A DNA stretch of 64,000 nucleotides from Psychrobacillus sp. OK032 (GTDB taxonomy: Bacteria; Bacillota; Bacilli; Bacillales_A; Planococcaceae). Below are positions 20,711 through 29,386 of this stretch, piece by piece (position 1 is the first letter of the stretch; each line of letters starts with the position of its first letter). The translations under genes and the position numbers were made by a program. The notes under the pieces are model-generated. The model had not been told where the DNA came from. It saw only the letters and a program-made list of their open reading frames with translations, and did not search any database. The stretch is taken from the NCBI RefSeq assembly GCF_900111345.1, contig NZ_FOGY01000001.1, forward strand, positions 124,001-188,000. The letters run 5' to 3'.

Positions 20711-20899
20711 ATGCCAAAAGTATGTGCAATCACTGGGCGTAAAGCTCGTTCTGGTAATGCTCGTTCTCACGCTATGAACGCAAACAAACGTACGTGGGGA
20801 GCAAACCTTCAAAAGGTCCGTATTCTTGTAGACGGTAAACCTAAACGTGTATGGGTTTCTGCTAGAGCTTTAAAATCAGGAAAAATTGAGCGCGTTTAA
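20711..20899 (+). CDS. rpmB: 50S ribosomal protein L28
   Basis: A 62-residue L28 ([38 protein letters not shown]). It is the only plus-strand core gene before rqcH, placed divergently from yloU as in B. subtilis. AAGAGGAGG precedes the ATG. Only one of the usual cysteine pairs could be present, consistent with a zinc-free form. Confidence 0.97.
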   Translation: MPKVCAITGRKARSGNARSHAMNANKRTWGANLQKVRILVDGKPKRVWVSARALKSGKIERV

Positions 20900-20912
20900 T
20901 CGCACTCGTAAA

Positions 20913-20951
20913 TAATGCCGGGTTGACAATCGTCGATCTGGCATTTTTTCG
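20913..20951 (+). terminator. Terminator after rpmB
   Basis: Stem AATGCC / GGCATT enclosing gggttgacaatcgtcgatct, followed by TTTTTTCG, 13 bases after the stop codon. The remaining bases to the spoVM terminator show no gene. Confidence 0.75.
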
Positions 20952-21126
20952 TTTTTCAAAATTGATAAAAACGTTTAACTCCTCACGCGGAAATTATTAA
21001 AAGAAACAATATACTTAGCTAACTAGTTAAATTAGTTTTATTTATTATTGCCTTGTTTTGATAAGTATATGAAAAGAGGACCTTAAATTAGTAACTGGTT
21101 CGGTTGTAGGGGAGAAAATTTATCTA

Positions 21127-21166
21127 AAAAATAAAAAATGACCCCAAATAAAATTGGAGTCATCAA
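21127..21166 (-). terminator. Terminator after spoVM
   Basis: Minus strand stem ATGACTCCA / TGGGGTCAT with loop ATTTTATT, followed by TTTTTTATTTTTT, just after the spoVM stop. Confidence 0.8.
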
Positions 21167-21170
21167 GGTA

Positions 21171-21263
21171 TTATTTCTTTACTTCTTCTCTTTTAAACAA
21201 ACGAATGCAAACTTTCATCAAACTACTGACGGATTTAGGCAATCTAAATGTGTAGACCTTCAC
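21171..21263 (-). CDS. spoVM: Stage V sporulation protein SpoVM
   Basis: A 30-residue peptide, MKVYTFRLPK followed by SVSSLMKVCIRLFKREEVKK, found by position and sequence. It corresponds to the 26-residue B. subtilis SpoVM, an amphipathic helix that recognises the curved forespore membrane and anchors SpoIVA for coat assembly. The key Pro9 is kept; the rest is diverged and four residues longer. GTG start with GGAGG six bases upstream. It sits between thiN and rpmB exactly as in B. subtilis. It shows the organism belongs to a spore-forming lineage. Confidence 0.88.
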   Translation of the reverse strand: MKVYTFRLPKSVSSLMKVCIRLFKREEVKK

Positions 21264-21277
21264 ACAATTCCTCCCTT

Positions 21278-21934
21278 TTAGTCACTGCTTCTTATCATTA
21301 AACATATGCCAGCTATAAAAGAGATAGTACTTGTTCGTCCTTTTAGTTCATTACTCGTAAATTTTGCATTCCCCACCGTAATAATCTCATCTGTAACATT
21401 ATATAGAAATCCTGTCAAAGAAATTTTCTCTACTTTTTCACCGAAAGAAAAAAAGGAAATGTATTTGTAATGTTCATCTTGCTTGATTTCATGGCTTCCC
21501 GGCAACAAAAATTGAATTATATTCTGGTTATTTTGAATGTAGAAAAGAATATCCGAATGGTCCATTTGTAAACGACATATATCATGTAAACTCGCTTCGT
21601 AATGATCTAATCGACCGCCAGTAACTCCGGTCAATATAATTTCGTCTGGGCTATATGTAAGTGCTTTTTGAAGTGCTATATGGGTATCCGTCTCGTCTTT
21701 TTCTACTTCTAGTACTGTAACCTTACTTACTCGTTGTTTTACTAACTGAAATTCTTCGGTTGTCAGCGAGTCGAAATCACCAATAACTTCGGTAGGCGTT
21801 ATTCCCTTTGCTAATAAATGAAGGGCGCCACGATCAGCGCCGATAAAAACCGTCTCTTCTTCCAAAAGAGGAAGCTGTTCAAAATCAACAACTTCCTCTA
21901 CTGGACCTCCAGAACATACGATTACCCGTTTCAT
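21278..21934 (-). CDS. thiN: Thiamine pyrophosphokinase
   Basis: A 218-residue enzyme that makes thiamine diphosphate from thiamine and ATP. Motifs GADRGALHLL, VIGDFDSLT, KDETDTHIALQKAL and TGVTGGRLDHYEASLHD are all present. ATG overlaps the rpe TGA stop. Confidence 0.95.
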   Translation of the reverse strand: MKRVIVCSGGPVEEVVDFEQLPLLEEETVFIGADRGALHLLAKGITPTEVIGDFDSLTTEEFQLVKQRVSKVTVLEVEKDETDTHIALQKALTYSPDEIILTGVTGGRLDHYEASLHDICRLQMDHSDILFYIQNNQNIIQFLLPGSHEIKQDEHYKYISFFSFGEKVEKISLTGFLYNVTDEIITVGNAKFTSNELKGRTSTISFIAGICLMIRSSD

Positions 21935-22599
21935 TTCGCTAGTACGCTCAAACCAGCTTCTTTAATCGCTTGTAAAGCTTTTCCTTTATCAGGTGCGTTA
22001 TATATAGCAGATCCTGCCACTAAAATAGTTGCTCCCGCTTCGACACAAGGTTTAATCGTTTCTTCATTTATACCGCCATCAATTTCAATCTCAATAGCCA
22101 GATTTCTCTCTTTAATAATATCCGCTAATTGCTTCACTTTTGGAACGACCGAATGAATAAATTTTTGCCCACCAAAACCTGGGTTAACAGTCATAAAGAG
22201 TACCATATCAATATCTTCAAGCACATGTTGAATAGACTCAATTGGTGTATGTGGATTTAATACTACACCTGGTTTTACACCAAACGACCTGATTAGTTGA
22301 ATCGTTCGATGTAAATGAGGAGAAGCTTCCACATGAACCGTAATATAATCAGCACCAGCTTTAGCAAATGCCTCAATATATTGATCCGCATTTTCAATCA
22401 TTAAATGCACATCAAGCGGCAAAGTTGTAAGCGGGCGTAACGCTTCGACGACAATTGGCCCCATCGTAATATTTGGTACGAAATGACCATCCATGACATC
22501 AATATGAATCAATTCTGCTCCTGCTTTTTCAACTTCTAATACTTCTTCTCCAAGTTTCGCAAAATTTGCTGCTAAAATGGATGGAGCTATTTTCACCAT
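21931..22599 (-). CDS. rpe: Ribulose-phosphate 3-epimerase
   Basis: A 222-residue TIM barrel that interconverts ribulose 5-phosphate and xylulose 5-phosphate in the pentose phosphate pathway. SILAANFAKLG, HIDVMDGHFVPNIT, MTVNPGFGGQKF and EIDGGINEET carry the active-site residues. Two bases after rsgA, overlapping thiN. Confidence 0.97.
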   Translation of the reverse strand: MVKIAPSILAANFAKLGEEVLEVEKAGAELIHIDVMDGHFVPNITMGPIVVEALRPLTTLPLDVHLMIENADQYIEAFAKAGADYITVHVEASPHLHRTIQLIRSFGVKPGVVLNPHTPIESIQHVLEDIDMVLFMTVNPGFGGQKFIHSVVPKVKQLADIIKERNLAIEIEIDGGINEETIKPCVEAGATILVAGSAIYNAPDKGKALQAIKEAGLSVLAK

Positions 22600-22601
22600 A
22601 A

Positions 22602-23483
22602 TTAGTACCTCGGCTTTCTTTCTAATATTTCATCGAAAAACTGTAAGTAATGCTTGTACCGATATTCCTTGATTTCGCCGGATTCCACGGCATCTTTTAC
22701 TGCGCATTTTGGTTCCTTTACATGCAGACATTCTCTAAATTTACATGCATCTTGTTTTTCAACAAGCTCTGGAAAACATCTGGACAGTTCTTCTTTTTCC
22801 ATCAGGTCAAACTCAAATGAGCTAAAACCTGGTGTGTCAGCAAGTAATCCACCGCAAACCTCGATAAGCTCTACGTGCCTTGTCGTATGTTTTCCTCGTC
22901 CTAACGCATTAGAAATAACACCTGTTTTTAAATCAAGAGAAGGTAAAATAGTATTTAAAAGTGTAGATTTACCTACACCCGATTGGCCTGCAAGTACTGT
23001 CGTTTTATCTTTCAGTAGCGGTGTTATTTTCTCATCAAACGACGGATCATCTTTGTATGTCATCAATACTTGATAACCGATTTGTTCATACTCTCTCACA
23101 TATGCATCCATCGTTTTCTCCATCTGTTTATCCATTAAATCACTTTTTGTTAAACAAATGATTGGTTCGACATAGAATGATTCAAGCACTACTAAAAAGC
23201 GATCCAATAAGATCGTATTGAAATCTGGTTCTTTTATCGAAAATACTAATATCGCTTGGTCAATGTTGGCGATTGGAGGGCGAACTAAGTTATTTTTACG
23301 TTCATGAATGACGGTAATTGTACCGTCATTTTCTCCCTCCACCGTATAATCTACTAAATCACCTACTAAAGGGGATTCCCCTCTGTTTCTGAATACCCCT
23401 CTAGCACGGCATTGAATAATCTTTCCATCATCATATACATAATAAAATCCACTTAATGCTTTTCTTATCTGACCTTTTGGCAT
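22602..23483 (-). CDS. rsgA: Ribosome small subunit-dependent GTPase A
   Basis: A 293-residue circularly permuted GTPase that checks late 30S assembly. OB fold at the N-terminus, LTKSDL (G4) before GQSGVGKSTLLN (G1) and DTPGFSSFEF (G3), then a C-terminal zinc knuckle in CKFRECLHVKEPKC. Directly follows prkC, 13 bases apart. Confidence 0.97.
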   Translation of the reverse strand: MPKGQIRKALSGFYYVYDDGKIIQCRARGVFRNRGESPLVGDLVDYTVEGENDGTITVIHERKNNLVRPPIANIDQAILVFSIKEPDFNTILLDRFLVVLESFYVEPIICLTKSDLMDKQMEKTMDAYVREYEQIGYQVLMTYKDDPSFDEKITPLLKDKTTVLAGQSGVGKSTLLNTILPSLDLKTGVISNALGRGKHTTRHVELIEVCGGLLADTPGFSSFEFDLMEKEELSRCFPELVEKQDACKFRECLHVKEPKCAVKDAVESGEIKEYRYKHYLQFFDEILERKPRY

Positions 23484-23495
23484 CCGAAACCTCCT

Positions 23496-25478
23496 TTAAA
23501 TATCGTCATAAGCAATCGTTTCATCTACGATTACATTTGAATTCACCATAATACGATAGACTGCTTTTTGTCCTTCACTAATTTCTAATTTTAGCTGTCT
23601 CTCTGTCGTTTCCGTTAATAAAAATTCCTCTACCGGCTCAGCAAGTGACCTCGTTTTATCTTGGATATAAATACGTACAACTTGTGGTTGCACTTCTATT
23701 TCTTCTTGCTGTTCATCCTCAGACTCTTCCTCATTTGGATTTGGTTGTGTATATGGAATTGTAATTGTTTTGGCATAGAATTTAGTTGGCTTTGCTTTAG
23801 GTCCGTCTGATATGACTACTTCAATTGTACTGCCTGGTGCTACTCTGGCATTCGGTTTTGGGTCTTGCCTAATGACATTCCCTTTTTGAATGCTTTCGTG
23901 GTTTTCTTTACTAGCGATTCTTATTTTGAATCCAGAAGACTTTTCCGTATCCTTTAACGCTTTTTCGTTGTAATTCGTTAAATCATTCACTGTTCTCAAG
24001 TCAGAACCTTTACTTATGACAAATTGTAATTCCGTTTCATTTGGAATTATTTCAGTACCTCCGACTGGCGTTTGTTCTAATATCGTTCCAACAGGTTCAG
24101 AGTCAAATCTTTCTTCTACATCAATATCAAGCACTTGATTTTGAAGCAATCTTCTCACTTGTTCTATATCATCTCCTACATAATTTCCTATAGCAGATGT
24201 TTCTTTACCAGAAGAGACAAAGAGATGGATCTCTGTTTGTTTATCTCTCATTTTTCCTGCTTCAGGGGTTGTCCGAATAACATGGTCTTCTTCCACGTCT
24301 TCGGAAAACTCTAATGTTTCTTCCCCAATCGTAAAACCATTCGCTTCTAATTCTTCTATTGCAAGTTGAAGTTCTAGATTAGAAACATCTGGCACTTCAA
24401 TTTTTTTCGGTTTAAATAATCCAGGAAATACGATAATAACAAGCAGTGCAAGCACTACGATACTCGCTATAATAGCGCCAATTATCTTTCTTTTTTTCCG
24501 CTTACTTTTCGGCTTTACTTCTTCTATTACCCCTGTTGCGACAGGAATTTTTTTCGTTTCCGATACTTCTTGAAAAGAAACAGGTTCTTTAATAACGGGT
24601 AAAACTTTTGTTGCATCATCATCCACCGCTACAACAAACTTTGCTTCTCCCGCTCTTTCTGGTGATAGAGCAGTTGATAAATCCGCTTCCATTTCTTCTG
24701 CGTTACGATATCGATTTTTTTGATCTTTCGCAGTTGCTTTTAAAACGACATTCTCTAAGCTTTGAGGAATAGAAGGGTTAATCGCACGAATAGAAGGCGT
24801 TTCCGATTGCAAATGCTTTAATGCAATCGATACGGCAGATTCTCCAGAAAACGGGAGTTGACCAGTAAGTAGCTCAAACAATACAATTCCTAATGCATAA
24901 ATGTCAGATTGGTTCGTAGCTGTCCCCCCGCGAGCTTGTTCCGGGGATAAATAATGGACCGTCCCTAACACAGAATTTGTTTGTGTAAAAGAAGTTGCAC
25001 TAAGGGCCATTGCAATTCCAAAGTCTGTTATTTTAATATTTTCTTCTTCATCCAACAAAATATTTTGAGGTTTAACATCCCGATGAATAATATGATTATT
25101 ATGTGCATTTGCAATAGCGGAAGTAAGCTGTTTCATAATCGTTACTGATTTTCTAGGTGAAACTGGAGCATCCCGTTGTATGTATTGTTTTAAAGTTTCC
25201 CCTTTGACAAACTCCATGACGATATAATGTATATCCCCATCTTCCCCTACATCATATATATTCACTATATTTGGGTGTGTAAGGCTTGTTGCAGATAATG
25301 CTTCTCTTTGGAAACGACGGTGTAATTCTTCTTCATTCGAAAAATCGTAACGTAAAATTTTGATCGCTACATCACGGTCTAAAATCATATCATGCGCCAA
25401 ATATACATTGGACATGCCGCCTCCACCTATCATTTCAAGCAACTTGTATCTGCCACTAATTCGTTTACCTATTAACAT
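23496..25478 (-). CDS. prkC: Serine/threonine protein kinase PrkC with PASTA repeats
   Basis: A 660-residue membrane kinase that senses peptidoglycan fragments. Kinase domain 1-270: GGGGMSNVYLAHD, Lys40 in VAIKIL, HRDVKPQNILLD, ITDFG and TVHYLSPEQARG. One membrane helix at about 335-355 follows a basic stretch, then PASTA repeats (VPDVSNLELQLAIEELEANG onward) and a C-terminal extracellular domain. In B. subtilis it triggers spore germination. Coupled to prpC by two bases. Confidence 0.96.
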   Translation of the reverse strand: MLIGKRISGRYKLLEMIGGGGMSNVYLAHDMILDRDVAIKILRYDFSNEEELHRRFQREALSATSLTHPNIVNIYDVGEDGDIHYIVMEFVKGETLKQYIQRDAPVSPRKSVTIMKQLTSAIANAHNNHIIHRDVKPQNILLDEEENIKITDFGIAMALSATSFTQTNSVLGTVHYLSPEQARGGTATNQSDIYALGIVLFELLTGQLPFSGESAVSIALKHLQSETPSIRAINPSIPQSLENVVLKATAKDQKNRYRNAEEMEADLSTALSPERAGEAKFVVAVDDDATKVLPVIKEPVSFQEVSETKKIPVATGVIEEVKPKSKRKKRKIIGAIIASIVVLALLVIIVFPGLFKPKKIEVPDVSNLELQLAIEELEANGFTIGEETLEFSEDVEEDHVIRTTPEAGKMRDKQTEIHLFVSSGKETSAIGNYVGDDIEQVRRLLQNQVLDIDVEERFDSEPVGTILEQTPVGGTEIIPNETELQFVISKGSDLRTVNDLTNYNEKALKDTEKSSGFKIRIASKENHESIQKGNVIRQDPKPNARVAPGSTIEVVISDGPKAKPTKFYAKTITIPYTQPNPNEEESEDEQQEEIEVQPQVVRIYIQDKTRSLAEPVEEFLLTETTERQLKLEISEGQKAVYRIMVNSNVIVDETIAYDDI

Positions 25479-25480
25479 CC

Positions 25481-26218
25481 TTACACCTCCTCTTCATTGT
25501 TTGATAGTAAGACTAATGAAATATTATCTTCCCCACCAGATTGAATGGCTTCCTCCACTAATTGACTCGCTTTTTCTTGGAGCGTTTTATCGGAATACAG
25601 GAGGGATTGTATAAAGTCTTCGCTTAATTTATTACTTAATCCATCCGTACAAAAAAGAAAATAAGAGTTCGAAACAAATTCTACTTCGTAAAAATCAGGT
25701 TGAATGGTTTTTTCTGTACCAATTGCTTTCATCAATACATTTTTCTTAGGATGTGTTTTCGCTTGTTCTTCACTAATTTCGCCTGAATCGATTAATACAT
25801 TTACATAAGAATGATCGCGTGTTATTTGATTCACTTTTTCTCTTGTAATTTGATAAACCCGACTATCACCAACATGGGCGACAATTCCTTTATGCTTGTC
25901 AAATAATCCAGCGATTAATGTCGTACCCATTCCTTCACAGCCAGTATTCATCGCTGAATGCCTAGCAATGGATTGGTTAATCGTTTGGAATGTGTAAGTG
26001 AGCCAATCTTTTGCTTTTATCACAGCAGGATTATACGTTGTAAAATACTTTTTGAACTCAGATATTGCTAATTCACTTGCTACATCTCCAGCATTATGAC
26101 CACCCATACCATCTGCAACAACTGCAAGAATTCGATGATCATCGCGGACAAACACATCCACCCGGTCTTCATTTACTGTCCTTTTCAAGCCAACATCAGT
26201 TTCGACAACGAACTTCAT
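25481..26218 (-). CDS. prpC: PP2C-type protein phosphatase PrpC
   Basis: A 245-residue metal-dependent phosphatase that reverses PrkC phosphorylation. Motifs TDVGLKRTVNEDRVDVF, ADGMGGHNAGDVAS, GDSRVYQI and GGEDNISLVLL. The ATG at 26218 lies nine bases after GAGGTG. The frame continues upstream to 26413 only through the repeat and is not coding there. Confidence 0.96.
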   Translation of the reverse strand: MKFVVETDVGLKRTVNEDRVDVFVRDDHRILAVVADGMGGHNAGDVASELAISEFKKYFTTYNPAVIKAKDWLTYTFQTINQSIARHSAMNTGCEGMGTTLIAGLFDKHKGIVAHVGDSRVYQITREKVNQITRDHSYVNVLIDSGEISEEQAKTHPKKNVLMKAIGTEKTIQPDFYEVEFVSNSYFLFCTDGLSNKLSEDFIQSLLYSDKTLQEKASQLVEEAIQSGGEDNISLVLLSNNEEEV

Positions 26219-26287
26219 TTCTTCCATCACCTCTTTTATAATGAAAAGAAAATACAATTTTTCCTTAGGTTCAGTTAAACTATACCG

Positions 26288-26413
26288 TTGATTTCCGTTG
26301 CAGGCGGACGCTTTCCGCGGGCGAGGCCGAGCCTCCTCGGTCGCTACGCTCCCTGTGGGGTCTCGACTGTCTCGCTTTTCCCCGCTGGAGTCGCCACCTG
26401 TAACGAAGATCAA
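26288..26413. repeat. Palindromic GC-rich intergenic repeat, family 1
   Basis: Begins ttgatttccgttgcaggcgg and ends with the imperfect inverse ccacctgtaacgaagatcaa; interior nearly matches 20275-20395. Sits between rsmB and prpC. Confidence 0.8.
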
Positions 26414-26458
26414 TTAGAATCAACAGTAATAAATAGCTTAGCTTTTCCTTTGAAAAGC

Positions 26459-27808
26459 TTACTTCTTCTTGAAAATTGCAACAAAGAATCCATCACTTCT
26501 TAAATCCTGTGGGAAAAGTTGGAGCATTCCTTCCTGTTCTTGCTCTTTAATATTTGTAATAACCTCAGGGAAATGTTGAAGTTCCATATCTGGATGAGCT
26601 TCTAAAAACAACTTAGCTGTTCCTTCATTTTCTTCCCGGTCTACAGTACAAGTGCTATACACTAAAAGTCCATCGCGTTTTAACAGCGCATAAGCCTCGT
26701 CTAATAATTTTAGCTGAATCGGCTTAAGCGTTGCAAAATCTTTTTCGTTTTTAGTGTATTTTATATCCGGCTTACGCTTCATCACGCCTAAACCACTACA
26801 TGGTGCATCGACTAATATTCGATCAAATGATTCTTTTGGATACGCTTCCGAAGACTTACGACCATCCATTTGCACCGTTTCGATAAAATCGAAGCCAAGT
26901 CTTTCGGCATTTTCTTTTACTAGTTTTAACTTATGCTCATGAATATCCATCGCTACTAGTTTACCAGTGTTTCGCATTTTCTCTGCAATATGCGTCGTCT
27001 TTCCACCGGGAGCTGAACACATATCTAACACCGTCATACCAGGTTCCGCTTGAAGTGCGTAAGCAGGAATCATAGAGCTTTCATCTTGAATGGTAACAAA
27101 ACCTTTTTGGAAAGCAGTCGTTTTCGCTGCTTGCCCATTAAACAAATAAATACATTCGGGAATTACTTCACTTTGTGCAACAACATACCCTTCTTGCGTC
27201 AATAAATGAAGCACTTGTTCCACTGTTCGCTTAAATAAATTCACACGAAGAGTTGTAACAGGTTGCTCATTATTTTCTTTGAGCATTTTCGCTGTTGTTT
27301 CAAATCCGTATTCCGAAACAAATCGTTTCACCATCCAAAGTGGATGGCTAGTCTCAATAGAAAGACGTTCCAATTCATCTTCTATCTCTTCTGTCGAACG
27401 GACACCTTCTCTTAAAATGGAACGGAGAATACCATTTACGGCTCCTGAAATTCCTTTATGTCCTCTTCGTTTTGCAATATTCACCGCTTCATTTACCGCA
27501 GCATGATCGGGAATACGAGATAAATAATGAATTTGATATAAAGAAAGGCGCAGTAATTGTTTGACCCAATCATCCAACTTCCCTTTGATGAATGGTTCTA
27601 AATAATAATCCAACGTCATTTTATATTGCAGTGTTCCATATGTTAATTCGGTTAATAATGCACGATCTTTATCATCGATTTTATATTTTTCAATCGTCTG
27701 ATGTAATAATAAGTTGCTATAAGCTTGTTGCTTTTCAACCGCCATTAATATATTGAGTGCAGCATCTCGAACATTACCTGTCCAAATTTTCTCTGGTTTT
27801 TTTGTCAT
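26459..27808 (-). CDS. rsmB: 16S rRNA (cytosine-967-C5)-methyltransferase RsmB (Sun)
   Basis: A 449-residue enzyme with an N-terminal NusB-like RNA-binding domain (1-140) and a C-terminal Rossmann methyltransferase: [33 protein letters not shown] and [11 protein letters not shown] holding the two catalytic cysteines. ATG overlaps the fmt TGA stop. Confidence 0.96.
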   Translation of the reverse strand: MTKKPEKIWTGNVRDAALNILMAVEKQQAYSNLLLHQTIEKYKIDDKDRALLTELTYGTLQYKMTLDYYLEPFIKGKLDDWVKQLLRLSLYQIHYLSRIPDHAAVNEAVNIAKRRGHKGISGAVNGILRSILREGVRSTEEIEDELERLSIETSHPLWMVKRFVSEYGFETTAKMLKENNEQPVTTLRVNLFKRTVEQVLHLLTQEGYVVAQSEVIPECIYLFNGQAAKTTAFQKGFVTIQDESSMIPAYALQAEPGMTVLDMCSAPGGKTTHIAEKMRNTGKLVAMDIHEHKLKLVKENAERLGFDFIETVQMDGRKSSEAYPKESFDRILVDAPCSGLGVMKRKPDIKYTKNEKDFATLKPIQLKLLDEAYALLKRDGLLVYSTCTVDREENEGTAKLFLEAHPDMELQHFPEVITNIKEQEQEGMLQLFPQDLRSDGFFVAIFKKK

Positions 27809-28746
27809 TCAAATGTATCCCCTATTCGCAATTTCGAACCAACGCCACGCAAATAATCTTCTGCGGACATTTTCTTTTTTCCAGCTGGTTGTAATTCATT
27901 TATCCGAATTGCTTCTTCCAAACCTGTTTGCACAACAAAATAATCCGATTCAATTTTCACAACTGTCCCTGGTAATTCTTTTGAGTTTTCTTGAATTGTG
28001 TCTGCTCTCCAAATTTTCACCGTTTGATCATCGAGCGTCGTATACGCAACGGGCCATGGGTGAAGCCCACGGATTTGGTTGTGTATGTCTAGCGCAGATT
28101 TAGTCCAATCGATTCGTTCTTGCTCGCGTGAAATATTTTTTGCAAACGTTACTAGTGACTCATCTTGCTTTACTCGATTATTTGTTTTCGAAATGATTGA
28201 CGGTAAAGTTTCTTTCAATAAATCAGAACCAACTTTGCTCAATTTATCGAATAGTAATCCGGTATCATCTGAATGGGAAATCGGGATTTCGCTCTGAGAA
28301 ATAATATCACCAGCATCTAGCTTTTCTTCCATATACATGATCGTTACGCCCGTTTTATCTTGACCATCGATAATTGCTTGATGAATCGGTGCCCCACCAC
28401 GATAAGCTGGTAACAGTGATGCGTGCACATTAATGCAACCGAGTTTTGGTGCATCAAGTAGTTCTATTGGTAATAGTTGTCCAAATGCAGCAGTCACGAT
28501 TAAATCTGGAGCGAGCGCAATTATTTCTTCAAGCTCTGATGATCCTTTTAGCTTTGTTGGCTGGATAACTGGTAGCCCTAATTTAACTGCTTCTTCTTTG
28601 ACAGGAGGAGCAGTTAACACTTTTTTTCTGCCTACTGGGCGATCTGGCTGTGTAACTACCGCTAGGATGTTATAACCTTCTTCTACAAGCATTCGTAATA
28701 TTGGTGCTGAAAATGCAGGTGTCCCCATGAAAACTATATTAGTCAT
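27805..28746 (-). CDS. fmt: Methionyl-tRNA formyltransferase
   Basis: A 313-residue enzyme that formylates initiator Met-tRNA with 10-formyl-THF. [12 protein letters not shown] at the start, catalytic [28 protein letters not shown], and a C-terminal OB domain. ATG overlaps the def stop; def and fmt act one after the other on new proteins. Confidence 0.97.
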   Translation of the reverse strand: MTNIVFMGTPAFSAPILRMLVEEGYNILAVVTQPDRPVGRKKVLTAPPVKEEAVKLGLPVIQPTKLKGSSELEEIIALAPDLIVTAAFGQLLPIELLDAPKLGCINVHASLLPAYRGGAPIHQAIIDGQDKTGVTIMYMEEKLDAGDIISQSEIPISHSDDTGLLFDKLSKVGSDLLKETLPSIISKTNNRVKQDESLVTFAKNISREQERIDWTKSALDIHNQIRGLHPWPVAYTTLDDQTVKIWRADTIQENSKELPGTVVKIESDYFVVQTGLEEAIRINELQPAGKKKMSAEDYLRGVGSKLRIGDTFE

Positions 28747-29231
28747 GCTTCTTCCTCCTCATTCTCCAATTCTTCTAAATCTACATATCGAATAACTTTA
28801 GAAGTAAATAACACTCCGTGTAGGTGATCGATTTCATGCAAAATAGCTCTTGCTTCATAGTCCTCTGCTTCAAGTTCATACAAAGCACCATCCCGATCTT
28901 GCGCTTCCACTTTCACATAAAATGGGCGTTCTACTTCCCCAAAAATATCAGGAAAACTTAAACAACCTTCCACTTCTATTTCAGATCCGCCAATTTCAAC
29001 GACCTCTGGATTAATCATTTCGATTACCTCTTGACCTTCCCCTAGGTCAACAATTGCCACTTGAATGGTTTCTCCAACTTGTGGTGCTGCGATTCCAATT
29101 CCATCAGAAGCAATCATTGTGTCATACATATCATCTAATAGTGTCGCTAACTTTTCGTCAAAAACTTCCACTTCGCAACATTTCGTCGTTAAAATTTCAT
29201 TGGGGTGTGTAATAATTGGTCTAATTGCCAT
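28743..29231 (-). CDS. def: Peptide deformylase
   Basis: A 162-residue Fe2+/Zn2+ hydrolase that removes the N-terminal formyl group. All three motifs are present: [17 protein letters not shown] and [11 protein letters not shown]. The size is that of the type 1 enzyme. Upstream toward priA lies a structured repeat. Confidence 0.97.
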   Translation of the reverse strand: MAIRPIITHPNEILTTKCCEVEVFDEKLATLLDDMYDTMIASDGIGIAAPQVGETIQVAIVDLGEGQEVIEMINPEVVEIGGSEIEVEGCLSFPDIFGEVERPFYVKVEAQDRDGALYELEAEDYEARAILHEIDHLHGVLFTSKVIRYVDLEELENEEEEA

Positions 29232-29253
29232 TTCATTTCCTCATTTCAAACTT

Positions 29254-29386
29254 AATCAATTTCGCCTTGGCGTAATTGCGTCCAAATTTTGAATTGAGCT
29301 ACTAGCTCAATTAACTCCTTTCAAAATTTGTGACATCCGCCGGAGGCATTAATTTTATTCAGCGTTTTGTTTGCTGAATAAAATTA
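29254..29386 (-). repeat. Structured intergenic repeat, family 2, copy at priA
   Basis: From left to right: stem caatttcgcc/ggcgtaattg; outer stem caaattttga (29283-29292) with tcaaaatttg (29321-29330) enclosing attgagcta/tagctcaat; conserved tgacatccgccggaggc; end hairpin taattttattcagc/gctgaataaaatta that includes the priA stop codon. The arms differ from those of the 33 kb copy but stay paired. Confidence 0.8.

Noticed and set aside
26219-26413. N-terminal extension of PrpC
   Set aside because: The extra frame is the family 1 repeat; the ATG at 26218 has the ribosome site and the family start.
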